Notes: generated by a model from the sequence alone, not told the origin. DNA of 64,000 nucleotides from Parapristionchus giblindavisi (GCA_943737045.1 CALSFV010000022.1:602501-666500), one strand, 5' to 3'. Counted from the first letter of the stretch, positions 10,187 to 21,564 are shown. Numbers and translations: made by a program.

Positions 10187-12931
10187 ATGCCTGAAGTGGA
10201 GAAGCCTGAAGCTGAAGCAACTACATTAGCATCGGTATTGGAGATGATAGCGAACATGCAACAGCAGTTCATGAACGTGCAGAGTGAACAAAACAAGAAG
10301 AACAATGAGATACTCGAGAAGTTAGCGAGTAAAGAGACAGTTGTTAGTGGAGAAAGGAGACATTGTCAAGTGACTAAAGGACCATCTATTGAAAGATATT
10401 CGAGAGCATTTGAGCGAGAAGGCTCAGCAGTGCAGACGAATACAGCCAATATTGTGAGAGTACCTGAAGATGATAAGGGAAAGAATCAGAAGAGTCCAAA
10501 GACCGAGAGATCAAAGGCCAATGTGAAATGTACACATTGTAGCAAGAATGGTCATACTGAAGAGAGATGCTGGTTGAAGCATAATAAAATGAGGCCGAAG
10601 AAGAACTTCCGGAACAATTCAGTACAAGTGAAGGATTGCAATCAGATTGAAGGCAATCGTGTGTACGTGAATGTATCCATGGATGGAACTCAGATGGAGT
10701 GTCAACTTGACACAGGATCTGATCTGACGCTCATCTCGGAGGTTGACTGGAAGGAGATGAAGAACCCTGAGTTGGTTCCCGCTCCATGTATCGTATCATG
10801 TGCAAATGGACAAGGTATGAAGATCCTCGGCAAGTTCCGCAGTAAAATGGAATACTGTGGCAAGAAGTGTGACGCATGGGTCCACGTCACCCCAAGACCG
10901 ATTCGACTAGTCGGCAATGATGTATTCTTCAAGCTAGACTTGAAGAGAGCATTCTCAGATGAGAATGATGAAACGGTGATTGCACACATCAAGTCAGGAG
11001 ACTACACAACCTGGGTAAAGGATGTCTTCCCAGAAGTTTGTGAGCCTGGACTGGGGAAGTACAACAAGTCTGCAGCTAAGTTGTACCTGAAGCCGGGCGT
11101 AAAGCCGGTATTCCGTAACAAGCGGCCAGTGCCGTATGCCAGCCAGCAGGTGTGTGATGAAGAAATCGATCGATTATGTCATATGGGAGTGATCTCTAAG
11201 GTAGAACACTCGGAGTGGGCTGCTCCGTTCTTGCTAGTCGCAAAGAAGAATGGTGCAAAGAGAATGTGTGCTGATTTCAAGACAGGTCTGAATGACTGTC
11301 TGGAGGATTGTACTCATCCGCTCAAGCTGCCGGAAGACATATTCGCCTCGTTGAATGGTGGAACAGTCTTCTCCACGATCGATTTCTCGGATGCGTATCT
11401 CCAAGTTGAAGTAGACGAGGAAGCTAAGAAGCTGCTCGTGATCAATACGCATCGTGGACTGTATCAGTACCACAGATTACCGTTATATGTGAAACCTGCT
11501 CGAGGTATATTCCAGTCAATAATGGACCAGATGCTGACAGGAATGAGCAGGACAGTGGCATACTTGGATGATGTCATTGTAAGTGGAAGGACGAAGGAAG
11601 AGCACGACGAGAATCTGATGAGAGTTCTCGAGAGGATTCGTGATTCTGGATTCAGAATCCGACTAGAGAAGTGTGCGTTCGGACAGAAAGAAGTCCACTT
11701 CCTTAGATTCATCGTGAATGAATCTGGACGTCATCCAGATCCAAAGAAGGTGCATGTACTCAAGGAGATGCAAGTACCCAAGGATGATACTCAACCGAGA
11801 TCGTTACTTGATGTAGTTAACTACTATGGAACTTTCGATCAGAATATCGAGAGCCAAGTAAGATGTTATGAAGGTTGTGAAAGTGCTGCCAAGAATCCTT
11901 CGAAAGCTGAACCAATCAAGTGGCCAGAAACGAGTAGACCAATGGAGCGAGTCCATATGGATTTCGCCGGTCCAATGAATGGACGTTACTACTTGATCAT
12001 TGTGGATGTTCATAGTAGATGGCCAGAGGTCGTGACTATGGAGAGGATTACGGCTGATGCAACCATCAAAGCATTGAGAGACTTCGTATCAAGATACGGT
12101 AGTCCGGAGACCATAGTGTCTGATAATGGAACTCAGTTCAAGTCTGAGAAGATGAGAGCATTCTGTATGGAGTATGGAATCAATCACATGTTCTCGCCAC
12201 CGTATCATCCGCAGAGTAATGGACAGGCTGAACGCTTCGTGGATACGTTCAAACGGTCGCTGTTGAAGATGAGAGGCGAAGGTCCGGAGAATGAGAACGT
12301 GCAGAAGTTCTTGATGATGTACAGATGCACTCCAAATAATCAATTGAAGATGTGTACTCCAGCAGAGATCTTCCTCGGAAGGAAGATGCGATGTCGTCTC
12401 ACTCTCATGTCTCCCAGGGAGGGAGAGGAGAGAGTATTGAATGAGAAGGTGACACGAGAGTTCGCCGAAGGAGACACTGTGTATTATCGTGATCGTGATG
12501 GTCCAAATCACGAGAAGTGGACTGAAGCCGTAGTGCTCAGAAGGAAAGGAAATGTGATCTATGAGATCCAGAGATTGGATGGTAGTCATGTGACTGCTCA
12601 TGCGAACCAATTGAGGAGGAGATGGATTGAGGATTGCGATCCTCTGAGTGTCTTGTTGGAGAGTTTCAACGTTCCCGCCGACAACGTGGTCGAGAGCAAC
12701 GTCCAGGTCGAGCCCGCCAAGTGCAACGTCACGCCGTCTGCCGCTGATGCCGTCGTTACTGATGCTGATGCCGATGCCGTCGTCGTGCCCACGAACAATG
12801 TGGAGAACAACAACAAGAAGACTAATCCTAAGGCAACCGTGGTTAGACCCGGTTCTACAAGCCCTTCCCGTAGTAGACAACCACCATCTCGTTTAAACAT
12901 TTCATCCACTAGTGGTCAAACCTACCATTGA
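10187..12931 (+). CDS. Gag-Pol polyprotein of the LTR element (914 aa, RNase H missing)
   Basis: A single frame fuses a short Gag remnant to Pol. A CCHC zinc knuckle (CTHCSKNGHTEERC, C-x2-C-x4-H-x4-C) lies at residues 115-128. The aspartic protease motif LDTGSD is at about 174-179. Reverse transcriptase spans about 320-530, with FSTIDFSDAYL and the catalytic YLDD at 459-462. The integrase core has D592, D646 and E682, a textbook D,D35E spacing, and the frame ends in a basic Ser/Pro/Asp-rich tail. Two usual parts are absent. Gag has only about 110 residues before the knuckle, without room for a capsid domain. The RNase H domain between RT and integrase is missing, with RT joining directly to the last Cys pair (CYEGC) of the integrase zinc-binding region. 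Both losses keep the frame open. The product is probably not self-sufficient for reverse transcription. Confidence 0.93.
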   Translation: MPEVEKPEAEATTLASVLEMIANMQQQFMNVQSEQNKKNNEILEKLASKETVVSGERRHCQVTKGPSIERYSRAFEREGSAVQTNTANIVRVPEDDKGKNQKSPKTERSKANVKCTHCSKNGHTEERCWLKHNKMRPKKNFRNNSVQVKDCNQIEGNRVYVNVSMDGTQMECQLDTGSDLTLISEVDWKEMKNPELVPAPCIVSCANGQGMKILGKFRSKMEYCGKKCDAWVHVTPRPIRLVGNDVFFKLDLKRAFSDENDETVIAHIKSGDYTTWVKDVFPEVCEPGLGKYNKSAAKLYLKPGVKPVFRNKRPVPYASQQVCDEEIDRLCHMGVISKVEHSEWAAPFLLVAKKNGAKRMCADFKTGLNDCLEDCTHPLKLPEDIFASLNGGTVFSTIDFSDAYLQVEVDEEAKKLLVINTHRGLYQYHRLPLYVKPARGIFQSIMDQMLTGMSRTVAYLDDVIVSGRTKEEHDENLMRVLERIRDSGFRIRLEKCAFGQKEVHFLRFIVNESGRHPDPKKVHVLKEMQVPKDDTQPRSLLDVVNYYGTFDQNIESQVRCYEGCESAAKNPSKAEPIKWPETSRPMERVHMDFAGPMNGRYYLIIVDVHSRWPEVVTMERITADATIKALRDFVSRYGSPETIVSDNGTQFKSEKMRAFCMEYGINHMFSPPYHPQSNGQAERFVDTFKRSLLKMRGEGPENENVQKFLMMYRCTPNNQLKMCTPAEIFLGRKMRCRLTLMSPREGEERVLNEKVTREFAEGDTVYYRDRDGPNHEKWTEAVVLRRKGNVIYEIQRLDGSHVTAHANQLRRRWIEDCDPLSVLLESFNVPADNVVESNVQVEPAKCNVTPSAADAVVTDADADAVVVPTNNVENNNKKTNPKATVVRPGSTSPSRSRQPPSRLNISSTSGQTYH

Positions 12932-13052
12932 TTCGTGATTATTGATTTCCCTATTATTGATCGTTGACCCTAATATCATTCCATCACATTATTAATACTG
13001 TACTATATGATTATATCCATATTATTGTTTGTCAGATATGCCGTAGTTCATA

Positions 13053-13066
13053 TCTTGGGGCGGAGG
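13053..13066 (+). promoter_or_regulatory. Polypurine tract of the LTR element
   Basis: TTGGGGCGGAGG directly abuts the 3' LTR at 13067, the expected place for the (+) strand primer tract. Confidence 0.75.
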
Positions 13067-13301
13067 TGCTATGTATGCTCCAAAGTCTATTATTATAACC
13101 AAACTGCATCTTAGCATACACATTTGCATTTGACCACATTACCCTATTCTATGCTAATGACACGTCATCGTAGTTGACGTGCTGTCTATATTGGTTATTC
13201 CTTGATTCTTATCTAGTTCATCCTGTTGTACCGGTGGTACCTGTTTCTATCTCTACAATAAAGTCTCTATTCTACTACATGTTGTGTCCAAGTACATAAC
13301 A
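13067..13301 (+). repeat. 3' LTR of the retrotransposon
   Basis: 235 bp, TG...CA, followed by the ATCCT target duplication. It appears identical to the 5' LTR. Confidence 0.95.
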
Positions 13302-13306
13302 ATCCT

Positions 13307-14991
13307 CTCTCACTTTCCCTATCTCTCTCGTTCCCTACCTCTCTTCCTATGTCTATCCATCTCTACATCTGCCCATTGCTCTATCTTTTTCTGCTTGTCT
13401 GCCCATGAATCTCTAAGTTTTCTTAAACTCTCTGAGTGTCTCTCACCATCCCATTCTCTCTCACACACAGCACTCTCCATTCACTCACTGTGTCAGTGTA
13501 AACTCGTCATTATAATGATAATCATGATGCCCTAGGGTCAACCTTAATCGATAGAGATCGAAAAACAGTTGTTACAAAGCGGAAGTTTCGAAAAGATTGC
13601 AATTGTACTGTAGATTTCGAAGTTCCGTCAAGGTTTTGATACTGTCGTTATAGTTTACTGTGTGCGTTTTAATTATTTATTTATCTTACATAGAATAAAT
13701 GTGACAACAAGCGAGAGAAAATTTGGCGAAATGAGGTAAAGGCAAGGAGGACCGGAGAGAGGGAAGCAGCTCACTGTATTTTGTCAGATGTACTCTACAG
13801 ATCATTGGTTTTCCTTTCTTCTACTCATTGAATCATCTCGCTATATCTCGATATTCTGTCTACATTTGCGGTTACCACGAAGCATGAACGGCCGCAAACC
13901 GTTTGCCGGCAAACATGACGTAACAAGCGTAGTCGGAGGCGTTTGCCAGAGATCCTCCCCCTACGCTTCTGACGTCACGTTTGCTGGCAAACGGTTTGCC
14001 AACGTTCATGGATATGGCCGCAGGATATAATCCATTAGATGCAGTTAACCCACGTAGCATGCAAGAGCTTCGTCGGTTTTGGCTGCATGAAGCCACATCT
14101 CAAAACATATATGAAATGCATATGCATTTACATGGATTAATGTAATAATGTTAAATAAAGGAATGCCCAGGATAATTTGGGGCTGCCCTATAATGAGCGT
14201 CTCCATTTCACAACGATATCTGTTTTACTACAGCGAAAAGATGCTTTAACTTTTTAAAGTCAGTTTCAAAATGCGCAGTCCAGAGTATCTCCGTTCGAAA
14301 ACACTCCACTGAAATACATCTTTGCTCCAAAACAGAAATTCCAAATTGGTTTATTTATTATTATTTCTTTAGTCCATCGAATAGTTATTCATGAATATAC
14401 TATTGGCAAAAGGATAGAGGGGAGACAGTTTTCGAATGGTTCAGGGAAGAATTCGAGAAACTTTTAAAAAAAGTCTATGCAAACACGAACTCTTAACATC
14501 AAAGTGCGGCCATTCTTCACATTTCTCGTACGTTCTCTAACAAAAGTGAAAGTAGTTGTGTCTAACAAGGACGAATTCTACCGCGATCGCTCTCAGTTTC
14601 AACCCAAAGAACCGATTACTACTCTAGCTCCCAAACAGTGTTTAGTCATACATCTAAGGTGTAACTTGTACGGAATTCCTCTCAAAGGAAAACTGATTTG
14701 CTATAAATGAATCGATTATAAGGTACAAATATAGAGAGTTGCATGCCCATTGCAACTAAAGAGTGTAATATAAATCATGTTAATAATTGTGACTTATGGA
14801 GTTTCGAAGCTACATCTAATGTATCTATTTTTCTCTAAAAACGAGATCAAGAGCATAAGTTTAATTGTGATATGCTTCATGGTACTGTACTGGGTAGTAT
14901 GTGTGACACAAAGAAAAGAATGAGTGAGAATCTCGATTTATTCGTGAGATCGTTAGCCTTATGGGCATTCGAAAAGAGATGAATTCGTCGT
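13307..14991. other. Intergenic, no gene recognised
   Basis: It starts with the rest of the CT-rich tract split by the retrotransposon (about 13307-13500). It carries one family C hairpin element (13882-14013). The part from about 14600 onward is the downstream flank of collagen copy 3, homologous to that of copy 1. Confidence 0.6.
13882..14013. repeat. Family C hairpin element (GCAAACCGTTTGCCGGCAAA type)
   Basis: An inverted repeat of about 132 bp, CATGAACGGCCGCAAACCGT ... CGGTTTGCCAACGTTCATG. Inner TGACGTAAC/GTGACGTCA boxes and a GCCAGAGATCCTCCCCCTAC spacer are shared with the copy at 36811-36938. Confidence 0.85.
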
Positions 14992-15978
14992 TTAACGGCG
15001 AGTTCCATCCTCGAAGAAGATTCCTCCGTCGAGGGCGCAGTACTTGGGGCAGATACCGCGCTCTCCAGATCCTCCGGAGTTTCCATCGCGACCGGGCTGT
15101 CCAGGGGCTCCATCGTTTCCGGGGGCTCCAGGGGCTCCGTTGTTTCCGCGAGATCCGTTGTTTCCGGGTCTTCCGTCGTTTCCGGGGCGTCCAGCGGGTC
15201 CCTGAGGTCCCTGAGATCCGGCGCGTCCGGGCTGTCCGGGGGGTCCGGGGATGGGGCGGCCAGATTGGGCAGATTTTCCGGGGGCTCCGGGTCTTCCGTC
15301 GTTTCCGGGGCGTCCAGCTCCTCCGTTGTTTCCACGGCTTCCGGGCTCTCCAGGGAATCCATCGGCTCCCTTCTGTCCGGGGGCTCCGGGTCTTCCGTCG
15401 TTTCCGGGGGCTCCAGGGGCTCCGGGAGCTCCAGGGCGTCCAGCGGGGCAAGGCTGGCAAGGAGGAGGAGTGAGGGGCTCGCAAGGGGTGCTTGGGGGAC
15501 GTCCAGGGTTTCCGGGTTGTCCGGGGGCTCCGGGGTGTCCGGGGGTTCCGGCGCGTCCGGGGGCTCCCTGAGGTCCGGCGGGTCCGGGAAGGCAGCATCC
15601 GTTGCACTGAGCATCCTCCCAGTAAGCCTGACGGGCGGTTCTGTTGTGAGAAGGAAGAGCCTTCATGGCGAAGACGTCAGTCCAGACTCCCTTGGCGTGT
15701 CCCTGAAAAACGAATCATTAGGTCATGCTTTAACTGATTACTGTATCGAATCTAGAAATGGTTACGGTATTTCGGATTGCTATATCCCAAAATAGAAGTA
15801 ATTAGGGTACCTTGCAAGCCTGGAGCTCATGGATGGTGGTTCTTCTCATCTGGTGAACATAGTTGTACACCATGGGAAGAGTCACCGCGATGGAAAGAAC
15901 AGCGACTGCGGAGAAAGTGACGGCAGCATAGCCGACAACGCGGTACGCCTTAATCTTATGAGCTGACTCGGAGTCCAT
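14992..15978 (-). CDS. Cuticle collagen, copy 3 (two exons, 292 aa)
   Basis: Exon 1 is 15978-15811 and exon 2 is 15702-14992, with the same structure and phase as the other two copies. In the part I compared, the protein differs from copy 1 by a single visible change (GRAGSQG for GRPGSQG), which swaps a Gly-Pro triplet for Gly-Ala inside the second collagen block. The intron contains the same GATTACTGTATCGAATC and GTTACGGTA words as copy 1. Homology to copy 1 also continues through the 3' UTR and at least 300 bp downstream. It has the same domain order as described for copy 1. Copies 1 and 3 face each other across about 8.5 kb with copy 2 and the retrotransposon between them. Confidence 0.96.
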
Positions 15979-16012
15979 GACTGGAAGCTGATGAATGAGG
16001 GGAAGTGATCGG

Positions 16013-16020
16013 CTTTTATA
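16013..16020 (-). promoter_or_regulatory. TATA box of collagen copy 3
   Basis: TATAAAAG on the minus strand, 35 bp upstream of the ATG at 15978. Confidence 0.7.
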
Positions 16021-16076
16021 CGACTGCCGGCAAGCGGTTACACTGTATGAAGCGGGAGTGGTCAAAGTTGTAGATA

Positions 16077-16150
16077 AGGAGAGGTAGAGGTAGAGGTAGA
16101 GGTAGAGGTAGAGGTAGAGGTAGAGGTAGAGGTAGAGGTAGAGGTAGAGA
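16077..16150. repeat. (GGTAGA)n hexanucleotide microsatellite
   Basis: About twelve tandem GGTAGA units, decaying at both sides. It sits about 100 bp upstream of the collagen copy 3 start. The same unit, read as CTCTAC on the other strand, builds the larger tract at 45.4-46.0 kb. Confidence 0.95.
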
Positions 16151-16877
16151 TAGTGTTGGAGATAGAGGTAGAAGTAAAGGTAGAAAATAGATGAGATAGT
16201 GTAAGCCAAGGTCGCTTAGACGATAGAATAATAGCATAATGTGTACTGCATGTGAGTTAGCCGAGAGAGGGGCCTTTATGAGAGTGCCCCCTTCGGCGTT
16301 TCCGCCGCTAACGAGTGTTCAGTAGTAATCTTACCATGCGGAATTATGATACCATGCCTTTGTCATTGTACATGTTTTATTTTCTTTTGAGAATATTTTG
16401 AACATATTCTTATACAGACAAAATTTGGAATACATTGTCTTTACAAACTGTTGCTGTCATATGAATCAAAAAATTATCCTACTGCGAGGAGCAATTTCGT
16501 ACAAGTATAACGTTTTTTGCCATAGTACTCAATATGATGTTCTTTTGTGGAATCAGTTACGATTTCGGATGAACGAAGAACAATTCAAGGTATAACTGTA
16601 CCTTGCATGGTCGTTTAGTGGAAACCATTCCTTCCCCAATTCTTCGGTGCTCGATAAAGGTCATTGTATTACTAAAATTGTATTCAAGAAACAGGGAATA
16701 GCTCTGAAATCCACCAGTATTACTGTCTTCGAGTGTCAAAACAAGTTGTGCATGTCACGTCCGCTAGGGATAATTTCAGTTTTGTATTTCTCTTCGAATC
16801 TTCTAGAACTATCTAGCGAAGAGCTAGATGAGCCGCTAAAATCAAAAGAAATGTTTGGAATGGTCTATTTTGTACCT

Positions 16878-16997
16878 TAAAAGGTACCGAGCTAACTTAA
16901 TACTCTCCGCTCTGGCCACACTATCTCGCTTACTGTGTTTACGAGAGAGCGTTGCCAGAGCGGAGAGTGCAAAATTTGCTCGGGTGTGCCTTTAAAA
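16878..16997. repeat. Family A hairpin repeat, well preserved
   Basis: An imperfect palindrome of 120 bp with CTCTCCGCTCTGGCCACACT and GCGTTGCCAGAGCGGAGAGT arms and TTAAAAGGTACCGAGC / GCTCGGGTGTGCCTTTAAAA outer ends. Confidence 0.85.
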
Positions 16998-17252
16998 GAC
17001 GTGTCTTTATTCGTTGCTCGAACGATCACAACATACAAACTGTGGTGCATACCTAGAGATCTTTAGTTACTGCAGTAATGGTTGCAGTTTGACGGGTTCG
17101 AGAACGAAAAAGTGTAATCGACCAACAAGTTACGCGAGAAACCGAGACGACGATCACGAAATACCTCCATTTGTGTGGGCAATTCCATATAACTTTTGAA
17201 AATAGTTTTACTAACTTTAAAAAACGATCTTTTGAACAAATACACAATAATT

Positions 17253-18602
17253 TCACATGATTTCCTCTCGCTTGGCCCGGCAGTTCTTGTTGGTGAGGAG
17301 GGCCAATTTGAGTTCTCCGACGTGTTCCAGTTGCTGCTGGGTCATGCCTCGCTCAAGATCCATCATATGCCTCATCTTCTCCTTGGTCCTGAAATCGTCA
17401 TTGAATACCTCGGAGAATTCTTTTTAATTGATTATTTTACTTATTTATCTCGCCCGAGGCATGTGGTAGCAAAAGAGGACATAAGATGATCTACTATTGA
17501 TTCTCCAGAGGTTATTTATTGTAGCGTATTTTCAGGAGGTGTGAGAAGGATGATGTCTTCATTTCACGCACTATATTTCTTTCCACAATTAAAGCCACAC
17601 CCCGAGCTAATTTGAATCTATCCGCTCTGACCACCCTCTCTCGCTTTATTTGTCCACAGTGTTGCCAATGCGGATCTAGGGATGTGCCTTTAACGGTACT
17701 GTTCTTGCACGGTGTAGACGTTACTAGTAAAACATAGACAAGTGCCAATAAAATTTCAATATTGCTTTCATTTCCGTTCATGTTCACTTTTTTACTGCAC
17801 AACTCTCAAAACAGTTTCACCCAAGGTAAGTAGGGACGGACGTAAATATGCCCTCCAAGGTCATTTTTGGCTCTTTCGAACCGCGTTCGTAGCCTAGTTT
17901 CACTGATTACTACCTAGGTATAGCGATATATCTCTCGAGTCGATCTTTTTCCGATCGCACCACTTTTAACGGGGGCGAATAGTGGACTCGATAGGGCGAA
18001 TTGAAACACAACGCGTGAGTGAAATTCTCGTGTCTCTGTAATTCAAGGGACAATCGGTTATGGGAATGAGTGAAGATGGTTGTATTGCTATTATGATCGA
18101 TTGAGAGTTTTGGAGACTGAAAACAAGTTGGATCGAATAGGATAACTTTTGAAACAATGGACGGGACAATTTTCTCATGAGATATGCAGAATTAATGATT
18201 GTTGCAGTGAAATAGCAGTGAAACTTTATTTATTTATTTATTTATCACATGCTCACTCATTAACGGAACAGTCGGGCGAATCTCTCGTTCTCAAAGAAAT
18301 AGTGAGCGAAATGAAGAGAACTTATTATTTATCTTTTCTTATTCTATTATAAGTACGAAAAATCAATCATCATGTTGGAAAATCAATAATAATGCGAAAA
18401 TCACTCACGTAGCCTTCTTGGTAAATATGGTAAATAGTCCCGTATTTGGAGCCCAAATGTTCACATATTCTCCGAGCTGATCTTCAGTAAACGGAGCTAA
18501 CGGAGCTAGCGTGCAGCTCGTTTGCGACGACTCCGGAGGAGCTCCACATCGAGCTCCAAGGAGTCCTGTGAGGACTACGAAGACGAGGCAAAGTGTTTGC
18601 AT
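17253..18602 (-). CDS. Small secreted protein of unknown function (two exons, 109 aa)
   Basis: Exon 1 is 18602-18409 and exon 2 is 17388-17253, joined through a canonical GT..AG intron of about 1 kb (donor GTGAGT, acceptor GATTTCAG). The two pieces are in phase and give 110 codons including the stop. The N-terminus MQTLCLVFVVLTGLLGARC is a clear signal peptide. The mature part is hydrophilic: a Ser/Pro/Thr-rich start (GAPPESSQTSC), then EDQLGEYVNIWAP, and in exon 2 a likely helical segment rich in Met, Gln and Glu (RHMMDLERGMTQQQLEHV) ending with NKNCRAKREEIM. There are few cysteines, so it is not a typical disulfide-rich toxin or Ly6 protein. I do not recognise the family. The intron hosts a family A repeat (17590-17692). 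Secretion is inferred from the signal peptide only. Confidence 0.72.
17590..17692. repeat. Family A hairpin repeat inside an intron
   Basis: It begins AAAGCCACACCCCGAGCTAA and ends GGGATGTGCCTTTAA. The inner arms are partly eroded (TGACCACCC / GTTGCCAATGCGGA). Confidence 0.75.
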
Positions 18603-18737
18603 GTCTTTATATTCACTGTTCCCGTGTTTTCTTTTATGTACACACTTCGGTGGACAGAAAACAGTGAGTGCACAATACAATGATACTGAATATTAATGAT
18701 AACAGTGAATGATATCCATAGAAGGGCGGGGTAACTG

Positions 18738-18893
18738 GAGGTTCATTATACAGGGAGCATCCGAACGAAAAATGGTTCATTTTACAGGGGGGCTTCTTTT
18801 TTTTTTCAAAAAAATCACCCAAACGTCATTTTTCACAGGGGGCATTACGCAAATTTTCGAAAAGCCCTAATTTTACAGGGGGCACCCCATGTC
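18738..18893. repeat. Short G-run repeat cluster
   Basis: Four phrases of the type TTTACAGGGGGC or CACAGGGGGC, each following an AT-rich or A-run spacer, occur within 160 bp. The function is unknown. It may be a decayed element with tandem ends. Confidence 0.6.
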
Positions 18894-19640
18894 GTCGCCC
18901 AAGTATGATGGTATCAGATTGATGTGTGAAATCAGAGTATTACAAAATTATATTTATAATTCTATTTATTTGCATTTGAACACATTTATCAAGAGTAATC
19001 TCAAATATTAACGGATAAAAGTTTTCTTTCGTCCGACGATAATACTTGTAATATTGTCCGTATATTGTATTGTTGTATTGTATATTATATTGTCCGTACT
19101 TGCATAATTGCATTGCTACTGCTGCTAAACAGAGGAAGAACTATCGATTAACTCCCACTCTTTCCTCCTTTCCTTCCTCGCTCTCTCTGATCTACCTACT
19201 CTCTCACCGGTGCTCTCTCTCTAAACATAGAAATTTATTGTGGCAGTGGTTGGCTACTCTCGTACCAAATAAACAAGTGTATTTTATACGGTCAATAATA
19301 ACAATATAATAAATGATATTGTGATGAGGATAACAGTGAAATAAATCAAACAATAGTTGACATAGAAGTTTGTATTATATAATTTTAATATGACTTATGT
19401 CAAACTGTTCAAGTAAAATTGCTAATTATATTCACTTTATAGATATCAGGAGCAGCTGAAACATATCACATTACTTACGAAATTCAAATAAAATACCGCT
19501 TTGAAAAACTCGAATGATAAATCATAATATGCCACGAGATTATATTCCTTGATCAATCAATATTATGATCAATCAATAATATATACATCGTTCTATTTAT
19601 GATATCAATTGAGTCTGCACTATGAAAAACAACGAATTAC

Positions 19641-19830
19641 AAGCACATCCCGAGATAATTTTAAACTCTCCGCTCTGGCAACGCACTCTCGTAGACAAAG
19701 AAGGCGATAAATTATTCATTATTATTATTATTATTCAATTATTCACTATTATAAGTTATCACTGTAATGCATAAATTATTTATTATTATTACCAGATCGG
19801 AGAGTTTTAAAGAAAGCTGGGGTGTTTAAA
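19641..19830. repeat. Family A hairpin repeat split by an (ATT)n-rich insert
   Basis: The left arm (CACATCCCGAGATAATTTTA, CTCCGCTCTGGCAACGCACT) and right arm (CCAGATCGGAGAGTTTTAAA, GCTGGGGTG) are separated by about 110 bp of ATT/ATTATT sequence instead of the usual short loop. Confidence 0.7.
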
Positions 19831-21252
19831 AAAACATTATTACCAAGCTAACGTACTAAAAGAGTGAGTACAATAATCTATGATATAATATAAATCGATA
19901 TTCAGCAGCACGGGTAGATTGGCTATCCCGAAAGATGAAAGATGATATAGGACAGCGTATTTGAAAATTTCTGCACTTCTTGTTGTCAAGCAAAAAAATT
20001 GGCAAAATAATTCTTCCCTTTCTGCTCGACTTTTTTCTCTTCCCGGTCTTTTGTGTGCAATGACCGCACCGCAAAAAGGGAAGAATGATTCTGCCATTTT
20101 TTGCTTGACAAGAATTGCAAAAAAAAATCCAAATACTCTGTCCTATATATCGTCATTTCCCCACCATTTCAACAACGCCAATACACAGATATTGCGGAGA
20201 ACCATGTTCAAAATGATCGGACTAAGAGTGGAAGTGATGTGTTTTCCCGAATCTCCTGTCTTCCTTCACCACATTAACATTTCACGACGTCAAATGTCAC
20301 ATTTATTTTACTGTTTCTAGACTCTTTTGTACATCGGAGTGTTCGATCACCATTCTAGAATAGATACTGCTTCAGTTACAGTCCAACACTCCTTGACAAT
20401 GTTAACAGTGTTTCCACTGAATCTAGAGTGTCATAAAGGGGGATCTTATTTATTTTGTTATCAACCATTCCTGAATTACGATTACTGTATTTCGCGCTAT
20501 TCTCGCTGAAAAATGCGAGAAAACGGTTTGTCTTCCTGATTCCAGATTTCCTTATGGTCAAGGATATTGCCTAAGTAGTTGGAGCGATGGACTCTCTGGC
20601 AATGCTCTCTCGCTTTCTTTCTTTCCGAGAGAGAGTTGCCAGAGCTTAGGCTAAAATGAACTCGGTGCGTGACTTTAAGAAGTTCTCATAGCTTTCTGTA
20701 CTGTGATTCGATAAATTATCACTCCTTGCAAAATATGTCACTTTATTCTTGCAATTTATAAGTTGTTTATTATGATTTTATTCTGACTTTTTAAAATAAA
20801 ATTCATTTTTGTATGATTTTTTCAGTGTTCTAGGTTGGTTCATAAAAATAATATTAGTGTGTTTTGGATGATTAGATATGTCGTTATTACTTCCCTGATA
20901 TTTATCCAACAATCTGGTAATTTCTCGCGTGTGCCCATCACTTCACGAGCAACAAAATGCTCTGACAACGCTTTCGGACAAAGGAAGCGAGAGAGTGTGG
21001 CCAGAGAGGAGAGTTTCAAAATATCTCGTGGTGTGCCTATCACGTTTTCCTGCTGAAAATCGATAAAATAAAAAAAACAAAAGCAAAAAATATCCATAAT
21101 TTGTCGTGAGTGATCTCATCCTCTTCCTCCATCATCAACCACGTTAGCAACTGAGTCCTCATTCTCACTATGGGAAACAATGAGAATCTCTCTCTCACTC
21201 TCTCACTCTCTCTCTCTCGCTTTCCCTTTCTCTCTCTCTCCCTCTCTCTCTA

Positions 21253-21283
<31 letters not shown>

Positions 21284-21564
21284 GCTCTTCTCTTTCCCTC
21301 TCTCTGACTCCCCCTCTCAGCGTTTTTCTCATTCTGTCTCCCTCTCCCTTCTTCTCTCTCCCTTTCTATCCCTCTCTCTCTCTATCTTCACCGCTCTCTC
21401 CCCTTCCCTCCTCTCTCTCATCCACTTCTTCATTATTCTTCCTTTTCATATTCTCTCATTGTCGTCCAAATTCCACTCGAGCAACCAAATAACAATAAGA
21501 CAAAATTATGCTAGTTTGTTATTGTTTTATTGGCCCTTGATTTTATGGACTCGATAAATCTCTA

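Larger units (their letters stand above)
9553..13301 (+). mobile_element. Ty3/gypsy-type LTR retrotransposon, young but internally deleted
   Basis: Two 235-bp LTRs that look identical, each starting TG and ending CA, bound 3.75 kb of DNA. The same 5 bases, ATCCT, flank the element at 9548-9552 and 13302-13306. Just inside the 5' LTR is a primer-binding-site-like TGGCGACCAGGAT, and just before the 3' LTR is a purine tract (GGGGCGGAGG). One long frame, 10187-12931, encodes zinc knuckle, protease, reverse transcriptase and integrase in Ty3/gypsy order. The element landed in a CT-rich tract upstream of collagen copy 2. Identical LTRs imply a very recent insertion. Confidence 0.97.

Noticed and set aside
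12089..12880. A 263-codon frame antisense to the retrotransposon polyprotein
   Set aside because: It overlaps the integrase region completely, shows no family motif, and is explained by codon bias of the sense gene.
14477..14710. A 77-codon frame upstream of collagen copy 3's end
   Set aside because: It lies in sequence homologous to the downstream flank of collagen copy 1, where the frame is not conserved.
16016..16237. Tandem GGTAGA repeat considered as a CRISPR-like or regulatory array
   Set aside because: The units are contiguous hexamers without spacers, an ordinary microsatellite. This is also a eukaryotic genome.
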